From Thiocapsa marina 5811 (GTDB lineage Bacteria > Pseudomonadota > Gammaproteobacteria > Chromatiales > Chromatiaceae), in contig NZ_AFWV01000002.1 of assembly GCF_000223985.1 (NCBI RefSeq), forward strand, positions 320,501 through 384,500: a stretch of DNA of 64,000 nucleotides, given 5' to 3'. Within the stretch, counting starts at the first letter, position 1. The number at the start of each line of letters is the position of its first letter. A program made the translations under genes and the position numbers. The notes beneath the pieces were generated by a model. That model did not search any database. It was not told the DNA's origin and saw nothing but the letters and a program-made list of their open reading frames with translations. Below, one piece after another: positions 57,930 through 64,000 of this stretch.

Positions 57930-58571
57930 ATGATTGACGTAAAGGTGTCCATGAAGGTCACGAATGAGCCGCTGAAACGCACGCCCGTGGTCCTCAAGCT
58001 GGATGCGGACGGCTCCGAGACGGCGCCCGTCTTCACCGACCGCGCGGGCGTGGCGCACTTCGACCTGCCGCCGACCAGCGGCAAGGTGCTGGTATCCGGG
58101 GTGGAGCGTTTCGACGGGCGCCTCGACGGCGAGATCCCGATCGAGCTGTGGTCGATCACCCAATCCGAGCGCAACTCGAAGGGTCTGCCGGGCGAGTTTC
58201 CCTCCGGCAGCAACGCCTACCCGGGCATGACCACCCGCAGCATCCAGGTCGGTGAGCGTACGATCCTCACCGACAGCGAAGGTTACCTCGTGGATCCGTC
58301 GGATTGGTCGGAGGAGTTTGCCCGCGCCCTGGCGGCGCATGACGGGCTCGCGCTGAATGCCGAGCACTGGGAGGTCATCCGCTTCCTGCGGGCGAGCTAT
58401 GTCAAACGCGGCACCCAGGCGACGGTGCGCGATATGATCGCTCATTTCCGCAAGATCTGGGGCAGCGAGAAAGGGAGCAACCGCTATCTGCACCAGCTTT
58501 TCCCGCGCGGCGGCCCGCAAAAACAAGGCAATCGATTGGCTGGTCTACTTCGCACGAAGGGCGAGCACTGA
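57930..58571 (+). CDS. DsrC/TusE-like protein without active cysteines, with N-terminal beta domain
   Basis: 213 residues from ATG 57930 (GGAG upstream); the frame opens at 57717, but those codons are A/T-richer and unlike the rest. Residues ~1-105 resemble a beta-sandwich (VVLKLDADGS, FTDRAGVAHFDLPP). Residues ~110-213 are a DsrC/TusE domain: LTDSEGYLVDPSDWSEEFA, LNAEHWEVIRFLRASYV, HQLFPRGGPQKQGNRLAGL. DsrC uses two C-terminal cysteines 11 residues apart; here Asn201 and Glu212 replace them. Such cysteine-less homologues are thought regulatory. The N-terminal fusion is unusual. Confidence 0.75.
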   Translation: MIDVKVSMKVTNEPLKRTPVVLKLDADGSETAPVFTDRAGVAHFDLPPTSGKVLVSGVERFDGRLDGEIPIELWSITQSERNSKGLPGEFPSGSNAYPGMTTRSIQVGERTILTDSEGYLVDPSDWSEEFARALAAHDGLALNAEHWEVIRFLRASYVKRGTQATVRDMIAHFRKIWGSEKGSNRYLHQLFPRGGPQKQGNRLAGLLRTKGEH

Positions 58572-58705
58572 GCGGCCGTCGGGAACGGGTCAAAACGACC
58601 GAAACAAGTCGCCGGGGCGTGCTTGCGAACCCCGGCTGGGCGCCGACGACGGGGTTTCCGAGGTTGGCGCTCGGTGAGCGGTCTGCGCAGTCGGATCGGG
58701 ACGAT

Positions 58706-60001
58706 TCAGGATTGCGGTTCGACTCTCGAGGGTGCCGGCCGGAGCAGGACAGCGCCCCGTCGATAGGTGCGAGCGACGCCGATCAACAATACGAGCAACA
58801 GGATCGAGGAGAGCGCGAGCGCGATGCCTGCCGGGCGGGCCAGCACCGGAACCCACAGGCTGCCCGCGAGCAGCATCAGCGCGGCGAGATGCAGGCCAAA
58901 CTGGATCCGTGCCCACCGTATCGACAGCAGGCTGCCCATATGCGGTATGCGCAGGTCGAACCGTCCGCTCGAGAGTTGGCGATGCTGGAGGTGAAACCAG
59001 GTCAGGAACGGCAAGATCTTAAAGAGCATGCCGGCCGGCAGTCCGACCCCGAGTCCCACCAACAGGAGCACGCCGACGAGGGTCGGCGGCGCCGCGAAGA
59101 CCCACGCGAGCGCTGCGCAGCAGAGGCTCAGCATGGCCGCCCACCAGTGCAGCAATGTCGGATCCATCCGGGGTCGCTCGCGACGGCTGATCGAGCTCAG
59201 GGTGACAAGCGCAAAGCCGACGAACCCCAGCGCGACTCCGCCGATGACGGCCCGCCCGACGAGCTCATCCCCCATGATCCAAGCCGTGCTTGCTGCACCG
59301 ATCCCAACCAGGACGGCCGGCGCGAACCAACGCCGCATGGGCGCCGGATAGGCCGGGGTGACATAGAACATCGGCAGCACCTGGATGGCCACGCCGACCA
59401 CCAGCAGCCCGACCCAGCCCATCAACCCCCAGGCGACATGTGAATCGACCCAGGGGGTGTGATGCGCAACCCGGAGCCACCCTTGCAGGACGGCGACCAG
59501 CAGCAACCCCAAGGCGACCGTGACCGCCAAGGCCAAGGCGGCCGTGCGCAGCGCCAGCAAGGTTCCCGGGGCACCGCGCGCCCGCATCAGTGCGATGGCG
59601 ACCGGGACGACGAAGACCAGGAATCCCAGCGCAGAGGCCCCGGCGCCGATCCAGATCAGGGTCGGACCGCCTCCCCCCAGCCCCCAAGCTAGTCCGGCGG
59701 CGCCGACGGTGAGCAGGAGATGCGTGGCCGTGCCGACCAATCGCACCCCGGGGACCGGTGCGCCCGCGACGACGGGCAACATCTGAAGCAGCGCACCGCA
59801 CATGATCGATCCGAGATAGCCGATCGCGATCAGGTGGGTCGCGGCGAGAGCGCCGGGCATCCAGCGCGAGACCAAGAGGGTCGGTCCCTCCCAAGCCAAG
59901 AGCAGCCCGGCGGCGATCGCAAACAGCGGCGCGGTCAGAAAGAAGCGTGCGGGGATGTCGATCGGCGGGGCCTGATCGAGTGAGAGTCCGCCGGTATCCA
60001 T
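58706..60001 (-). CDS. Polytopic membrane protein of the NO-response group
   Basis: 431 residues with about 12 membrane helices. Conserved-looking His-containing stretches: MPGALAATHLIAIGYLG, SIMCGALLQMLPVVAGAP, VDSHVAWGLMGWVGLLVVG and MLFKILPFLTWFHLQHRQL, suggesting heme or metal binding. The pattern resembles membrane proteins found with nor/nnr genes, but I cannot name the family safely (NnrS-like is one option). It starts next to a composite repeat and is the last gene after hemerythrin and DUF2249 on the same strand. Confidence 0.6.
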   Translation of the reverse strand: MDTGGLSLDQAPPIDIPARFFLTAPLFAIAAGLLLAWEGPTLLVSRWMPGALAATHLIAIGYLGSIMCGALLQMLPVVAGAPVPGVRLVGTATHLLLTVGAAGLAWGLGGGGPTLIWIGAGASALGFLVFVVPVAIALMRARGAPGTLLALRTAALALAVTVALGLLLVAVLQGWLRVAHHTPWVDSHVAWGLMGWVGLLVVGVAIQVLPMFYVTPAYPAPMRRWFAPAVLVGIGAASTAWIMGDELVGRAVIGGVALGFVGFALVTLSSISRRERPRMDPTLLHWWAAMLSLCCAALAWVFAAPPTLVGVLLLVGLGVGLPAGMLFKILPFLTWFHLQHRQLSSGRFDLRIPHMGSLLSIRWARIQFGLHLAALMLLAGSLWVPVLARPAGIALALSSILLLVLLIGVARTYRRGAVLLRPAPSRVEPQS

Positions 60002-60008
60002 TATTTTT

Positions 60009-60206
60009 TTGAGCCGCGTTTGGAGTGCGTGTGGTCGCTTTCTCGTTTGGGTTTAGCGTCGAGGACTCTGGCAGCGCTCGGCGCGACGCGGTTCAAAAAA
60101 ATGAATAATTTACTCTTTTTAAACCGCGCAGCTCCGACGCCGGTCGGCAGGGACGAACCCAGAATCCGAGCACTGAACATCGCATGGCCCAACGCGCGCG
60201 GTTTAA
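60009..60206. repeat. Diverged composite repeat: B-like unit - AT linker - A-like unit (copy 6)
   Basis: First unit 60009-60096 (TTGAGCCGCGTTTGG ... GACGCGGTTCAA), linker of about 22 bp (AAAAATGAATAATTTACTCT), second unit 60119-60206 (TTAAACCGCGCAG ... CGCGCGGTTTAA). The second unit keeps the ACATCGCAT core of A units. It fills the gap between two minus-strand genes: the DUF2249 stop is inside its right end and the membrane-protein ATG is 7 bp from its left end. Confidence 0.8.
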
Positions 60207-60469
60207 AAACGGCTCACGCCCTGTTGCCGGATTCGACTGATCGGACGTTGTTGCTTCGGCACGGGTGAGATGAGGATGCGATAGCGATCGTCCTCGGAGC
60301 TGATCTCCCAGCGGTAACCCATCCGTCGCAGCATGTCGTAGAGCGGATAGGGCTCGCGACGATGAAGTACGCACAGGCGATCGCCGGGCGGCAGGTCGGC
60401 GAGTGCATCGAGGATCCGCTCCATCGGCTCCGGAGCGGGAAGAGCGCTGACATCGAGTGTTCTGTCCAT
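60203..60469 (-). CDS. DUF2249 domain protein
   Basis: 88 residues. Typical DUF2249 sequence: LDVSALPAPEPMERILDALADLPPGDRLCVLHRREPYPLYDMLRRMGY (residues 5-52, family block). The C-terminal tail after ISPVP is not conserved and the stop TAA (60203-60205) lies in a repeat end. DUF2249 proteins often accompany hemerythrin and NO-reductase genes and may bind a metal or redox cofactor. It begins three bp after the hemerythrin gene stop. Confidence 0.85.
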   Translation of the reverse strand: MDRTLDVSALPAPEPMERILDALADLPPGDRLCVLHRREPYPLYDMLRRMGYRWEISSEDDRYRILISPVPKQQRPISRIRQQGVSRF

Positions 60470-60472
60470 CGT

Positions 60473-60910
60473 CTAGCCCGCCTGCAGCCGGTTCAGGATG
60501 TCCGGTGTCTGGTCGCCCAGACTCTCCTCGGCCATCGGATAGAGGATGCCCTCTTCCTTCGCGTTGTGCTGCTGGGTCACCAGATGGAGCGTCTCGAGGA
60601 TGCCGAGACAGGCGTCGGCATCCTGGGCGTGGACCGCCTCATCGAGCTGCTCCACCAGGGCACGCATCTGTCCGTGTTCCATCGTCATCATACCGGTCGG
60701 TCCGCTTGCCCAGGGCATGACGGCGACCAACTCCGGAAAGAGGATCTGCTCCTCCATGTCGAAATGGCCGATCAGGGCCTTCGAGAAATCGGTTGTTTGC
60801 GCGGCGAGTCGATTCCAATCGCCGCCCGAGACGGCCCGCTCGCACGCGGCAAGCAGATGATCACAGCGCTGGTGGTCGTCGGTCATGTAGGTCGCGATCG
60901 AGTCGGTCAC
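60473..60910 (-). CDS. Hemerythrin-like di-iron protein
   Basis: 145 residues from GTG 60910; a strong GGAGG lies seven bases upstream. Hemerythrin HHE pattern: DDHQRCDHLLAAC, HFDMEEQILFPEL, MEHGQMRALVEQL and QQHNAKEEGILYPM supply the His/Glu ligands of a di-iron centre. Such proteins sense or scavenge O2/NO, or repair Fe-S centres (RIC-like). It heads the operon with DUF2249 and a membrane protein. An FNR/Dnr-like site lies at the expected distance upstream. Confidence 0.88.
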   Translation of the reverse strand: MTDSIATYMTDDHQRCDHLLAACERAVSGGDWNRLAAQTTDFSKALIGHFDMEEQILFPELVAVMPWASGPTGMMTMEHGQMRALVEQLDEAVHAQDADACLGILETLHLVTQQHNAKEEGILYPMAEESLGDQTPDILNRLQAG

Positions 60911-60965
60911 TGTCAATCCTCCGTTTGAATGCCCCGGCATTCTCCCTGCATCGAGAGGATCGTCC

Positions 60966-60979
60966 TTGACCTAGGTCAG
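60966..60979 (-). promoter_or_regulatory. FNR/Dnr-like box upstream of the hemerythrin operon
   Basis: TTGAC-CTAG-GTCAG on the plus strand (one mismatch). Its centre is 62 bp upstream of GTG 60910; class II spacing would leave a leader of about 20 bp. Confidence 0.45.
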
Positions 60980-61037
60980 ATCCCGTCGCATGCGCTCGCG
61001 CGCAGAAGACCCGCAATTCCGAGTCGCCCGGGCGGAT

Positions 61038-61051
61038 TTGACCTGTGTCAA
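61038..61051 (+). promoter_or_regulatory. FNR-like box upstream of bchE
   Basis: TTGAC-CTGT-GTCAA, fully symmetrical. Class II spacing predicts a start near 61086, 29 bp before the bchE ATG. Fits anaerobic induction of an oxygen-independent cyclase. Confidence 0.65.
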
Positions 61052-61070
61052 GGACGACAAATCACCCGAC

Positions 61071-61088
61071 TGTCAACCTTCATTGACA
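61071..61088 (+). promoter_or_regulatory. PpsR/CrtJ-type site upstream of bchE
   Basis: TGT-N12-ACA, with symmetrical half-sites TGTCAA and TTGACA. It overlaps the start predicted from the FNR-like box, as expected for a repressor of photosynthesis genes under oxygen. Confidence 0.65.
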
Positions 61089-61114
61089 CTCACCATAGGC
61101 CGGGGGCTTCACGC

Positions 61115-62779
61115 ATGCGCATTCTCTTCATCCACCCAAACTACCACTCGGGCGGCGCCGAGATCGCCGGCAATTGGCCGCCGGCCTGGGTGGCCTATCT
61201 CACCGGTGCGCTCAAGACCGCCGGTTACACGCAGGTGCGCTTCGTCGATGCCATGACCAACGACCTGTCCGAGGAGCAGGTGCGCGAGGCCGTTGCCTCC
61301 TATGCCCCGGACATCGTCGGCTGCACGGCCATCACCCCCTCCATCTACAAGGCCCAGCGTCTGCTCGAGATCGTCAAGGAGGTTGATCCGAAAATCGTGA
61401 CCGTCCTCGGCGGCGTGCATGCCACCTTCATGTATCAGCAGGTGCTCGGCGAGGCGCCCTGGATCGACGCCATCGTGCGTGGCGAGGGCGAGGAGATCAT
61501 CGTCGATCTGGTCCGCACCATCGCCGAAGGCCGCTGGCCGGAGGAGCGCGGCAAGGTCAAGGGCATCGCCTACGCCGTCGACGGCAAGATCATCGCCACC
61601 CCGGCCGCGCCGACCGTGAAGGACCTGGATGCCATCACCCCGGATTGGAGTGTGCTTGAATGGGATAAGTACAACTACATCCCGCTCAACAAGCGCGTCG
61701 CCATCCCGAACATGGCGCGCGGTTGTCCCTACACCTGCTCCTTCTGCTCACAGTGGAAGTTCTGGCGTGACTACCGCATCCGCGATCCGAAGAAGGTGGT
61801 CGACGAGATCGAGACCCTGATGCGCGACCACGACGTCGGCTTCTTCATCCTCGCCGACGAGGAGCCGACCATCAATCGCAAGAAGTTCATCGCCTTCTGC
61901 GAGGAGCTGATCGCGCGCAATCTCGGGATCCTCTGGGGCATCAATACCCGCGTCACCGACATCCTGCGCGACGAGGACGTGCTGCCGCTCTATCGCAAGG
62001 CCGGCCTGATCCATGTCTCGCTCGGCACCGAGGCCGCGGCGCAATTGAAGCTCGACCGCTTCAACAAGGAGACCACGGTCGCCGACAACAAGCGGGCGAT
62101 CGGCCTGCTGCGCGATGCCGGCATCCTCACCGAGGCACAGTTCATCGTCGGGCTCGAGAACGAGACCGCCGAGACGCTCGAAGAGACCTACCAGATGGCG
62201 CGCGACTGGAAGCCGGACCTCGCCAACTGGGCCATGTACACCCCCTGGCCGTTCACGGATCTCTTCCGCGAGCTGGGCGACAAGGTCGAGATCTTCGACT
62301 ACGAGAAGTACAACTTCGTCACGCCCATCATCAAGCCGGCCGCCATGGATCGCGCCGAGCTGCTCGACCGCGTCATGCACAACTATCGCCGCTTCTACAT
62401 GCACAAGGCGCTCTTTTCCTACCCCTGGGCGGGCAGCGGCGAGCGGCGGCGTTATCTGCTCGGCTGTCTGAAGGCGTTCCTCAAGGCCGGCTTCGAGCGC
62501 AAGTTCTACGATCTGGGCAAGGTCAACTACTGGGGCCCGCAGTCCAAGAAAAAGGTCGACTTCCACTTCGACCCCAAGCGCACTCGCGTCGCCGAGGGCG
62601 GCACAGACTGGAAGGCCAAGCACAGCCGCAAGATCAAGGGCGACGTCCAGGCGCAGATCATGGCCTGCGGCGGCGGCAAGGATCAGCTCGATCAGGCCGA
62701 GATCGATGCACTGACGGTCGCGCCGCCGACGCTGCCGAACGCAACCGGCAAGGCGTCGGTCAGGGCGATGAACGAGTAG
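61115..62779 (+). CDS. bchE: Anaerobic Mg-protoporphyrin IX monomethyl ester cyclase BchE
   Basis: 554 residues from ATG 61115. An N-terminal B12-binding-like domain ([42 protein letters not shown]) is followed by a radical-SAM domain with Cys204, Cys208 and Cys211 (GCPYTCSFC), then [14 protein letters not shown]. It forms the fifth ring of bacteriochlorophyll without oxygen. Length and both domains match BchE; the C-terminal ~80 residues are Lys-rich and not conserved. This is the clearest sign that the host is phototrophic. Confidence 0.95.
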   Translation: MRILFIHPNYHSGGAEIAGNWPPAWVAYLTGALKTAGYTQVRFVDAMTNDLSEEQVREAVASYAPDIVGCTAITPSIYKAQRLLEIVKEVDPKIVTVLGGVHATFMYQQVLGEAPWIDAIVRGEGEEIIVDLVRTIAEGRWPEERGKVKGIAYAVDGKIIATPAAPTVKDLDAITPDWSVLEWDKYNYIPLNKRVAIPNMARGCPYTCSFCSQWKFWRDYRIRDPKKVVDEIETLMRDHDVGFFILADEEPTINRKKFIAFCEELIARNLGILWGINTRVTDILRDEDVLPLYRKAGLIHVSLGTEAAAQLKLDRFNKETTVADNKRAIGLLRDAGILTEAQFIVGLENETAETLEETYQMARDWKPDLANWAMYTPWPFTDLFRELGDKVEIFDYEKYNFVTPIIKPAAMDRAELLDRVMHNYRRFYMHKALFSYPWAGSGERRRYLLGCLKAFLKAGFERKFYDLGKVNYWGPQSKKKVDFHFDPKRTRVAEGGTDWKAKHSRKIKGDVQAQIMACGGGKDQLDQAEIDALTVAPPTLPNATGKASVRAMNE

Positions 62780-62913
62780 GGCCCGGAGGCCCGGAGCGTC
62801 GGAATCACGGATCTCGTCGTCGGGATCGTCTCCGCAGTCAACCGCTTTACGCGGCAGATGGCCGCCATGGGCTCGCGTCGCACATGGCCCGGCCGATCCG
62901 GCCGAGAGACACC

Positions 62914-62934
62914 GTTCCGGCATCCTGCCGGAAC
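62914..62934. terminator. Hairpin between bchE and dabA
   Basis: GTTCCGGCA and TGCCGGAAC form nine perfect pairs around a three-base loop between convergent genes. No T-run. Confidence 0.55.
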
Positions 62935-62960
62935 GCTCTCGCACCGTTGCCTTGCTCGCT

Positions 62961-64000
62961 TCAGGCGTCGATGGCCTCGCCTTCGTCCGCTCCGCAGATC
63001 ACCCAGCCTTGCCCCGGCAAGCGCCGCTGGATGCCGCCGTCCCGATCCTCCATCCGGAAGAGATGCAGCCAGCCGTTGTCCAGAAGCTGACGCACCAAGT
63101 CGTTGCGGGCGATGATCTCGTCGATCGGCGTTTGGGGTGCCTGCAGGAAGACGCTGAGACGCAGCGGTTCGTGGATCCAGCGTCGGCCGTCGTGCAATGA
63201 CTGCATGGGCAGCCCGACGCGCAGGTCTCCGGCGTTGCCTTCGAGCACGCCGATGGCACCTCCGACTACGTTGTGCAGGACCTTGTTGCCGCTGCCGAAG
63301 CGCCGGTTGTCGACCGTGGAGCCGTAGTATTGAAGGTTGATCCAGGTCGCGACCACCATCGGTGCGGTCATGATCAGCTCCAGGGTTTTGAAGCCGGCAT
63401 CGGCGCGCCAGTCATAGTCGTGCAGGAAGGTCCGACCGCCGAGATCAAGGCCGTGTGTGCGTGTGCGCGGTGCGGCGATGAAGGCGGCGTTGCCGGCCAG
63501 GCCCCACTCGGGGCGAACCTGCGACCAATCTCGGCTGCGCTGGCGGATGCTGGCCTCGAGGCTTTGCCGGCGGCGGCCGCCGAGCCCCAGCAAGGTGGCC
63601 CGTTGCAGGCGCGTCAGCTCGCCGGCCTGCTTGAGCCAGCTCCTCAGCTCGGCCAACTCCTCGGCGTAACCCGCGGGAAGCACATCGGTGTCGAACAGGT
63701 GAACGTCGTCGACCGTGGTGTCGTGTAGACCGGGCAGGAACCAGGTGTCCGCGGGGACATCCAGACCACGCTCGAGCAAACCCCGGCGCACCGCCGGGTC
63801 GTTCAAGATCGCGGCGACGACACGGGCGCTGGCCTCGCCCGTTTGACCCGCGCAGGCGCCGCAGTCGAGCCCGGCGGCGTGCGGGTTGTTCACCGAGGTG
63901 CTGCCGTGACCGACCAGCAGCACCAAGCGGGCGAAGCCGTCGGTGAGCGACATGGCGCGGAGAATCCCTTCGGCGAGCGCGACACGATCCGCCTGCGGGA
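62961..64000 (-). CDS. dabA: Inorganic-carbon transporter subunit DabA, C-terminal part (partial)
   Basis: The frame stays open to the window edge (346 residues seen, starting [15 protein letters not shown]), so the N-terminal part lies beyond base 64000. The DUF2309 signature [28 protein letters not shown] supplies the His and Cys ligands of the zinc site expected for DabA. Other family blocks are [23 protein letters not shown] and [20 protein letters not shown]. DabA with the membrane protein DabB takes up CO2/bicarbonate in autotrophs; dabB would lie outside the window. Suits an autotrophic sulfur bacterium. Confidence 0.93.
   Translation of the reverse strand, partial: PQADRVALAEGILRAMSLTDGFARLVLLVGHGSTSVNNPHAAGLDCGACAGQTGEASARVVAAILNDPAVRRGLLERGLDVPADTWFLPGLHDTTVDDVHLFDTDVLPAGYAEELAELRSWLKQAGELTRLQRATLLGLGGRRRQSLEASIRQRSRDWSQVRPEWGLAGNAAFIAAPRTRTHGLDLGGRTFLHDYDWRADAGFKTLELIMTAPMVVATWINLQYYGSTVDNRRFGSGNKVLHNVVGGAIGVLEGNAGDLRVGLPMQSLHDGRRWIHEPLRLSVFLQAPQTPIDEIIARNDLVRQLLDNGWLHLFRMEDRDGGIQRRLPGQGWVICGADEGEAIDA

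Overview
The window is high-GC chromosomal DNA from a gammaproteobacterium, most likely a purple sulfur bacterium of the Chromatiaceae (Thiocapsa-like). This is inferred from three things seen together: the C-terminus of a Hox-type NiFe hydrogenase large subunit at the left edge, an anaerobic bacteriochlorophyll cyclase gene (bchE) with FNR-like and PpsR/CrtJ-like sites, and a DabA-type inorganic-carbon transporter subunit at the right edge. The housekeeping gene order (ndk-rlmN-pilW-rodZ-hisS-yfgM-bamB-der) is the usual gammaproteobacterial one. I see no rRNA, tRNA, CRISPR array or intact transposase.

Layout. 0-9 kb: hoxH tail, an orphan ParA-like ATPase, ftsK, lolA, rarA, then nth and small conserved genes on the minus strand. 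9-21 kb: trpB2, a secreted beta-helix protein of different base composition, and the long minus-strand der-to-ndk operon. 21-31 kb: a DHH phosphoesterase, a secreted FnIII/repeat protein, a periplasmic 5'-nucleotidase, an ExbB-ExbD-ExbD-TonB set, an L,D-transpeptidase and an AmpG-like permease. 31.5-32.6 kb has no gene but holds two intrinsic terminators and folded sequence that may be a small RNA.

34.9-61 kb is dominated by nitric oxide metabolism. A Dnr-like CRP/FNR regulator faces norCB across a perfect TTGAT-N4-ATCAA box. norCB is followed by a secreted DsrE-like protein and an FGE-like domain protein. The second half of the pathway (norE, norF, norQ, a small membrane protein, a polyferredoxin and norD) lies 10 kb away behind a second perfect box and a truncated DsrE-like remnant. 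Between them sits an accessory block: an Xre/RES toxin-antitoxin pair, a TetR-controlled RND pump and chrA. Further right are a midcut/XrtH-type membrane protein, a SCO1-like copper chaperone operon with FNR/Dnr-like boxes, a LysR regulator, a DsrC-like protein without its cysteines, and a hemerythrin - DUF2249 - polytopic membrane protein operon sharing its control region with bchE.

The most unusual feature is a dispersed repeat family of about 85-bp units bounded by AAACCGCG...CGCGGTTT. Some copies form a two-unit composite (A unit, about 20-bp AT-rich linker, B unit). Copies occur at 6.3, 39.6, 50.8, 54.4, 57.6 and 60.1 kb. At four of these places the terminal TTTAAA/TTTAGAG of the repeat supplies the stop codon of the neighbouring gene, and at two others the repeat lies next to a start codon. 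Two composite copies in opposite orientation bracket the small membrane protein - polyferredoxin - norD block.
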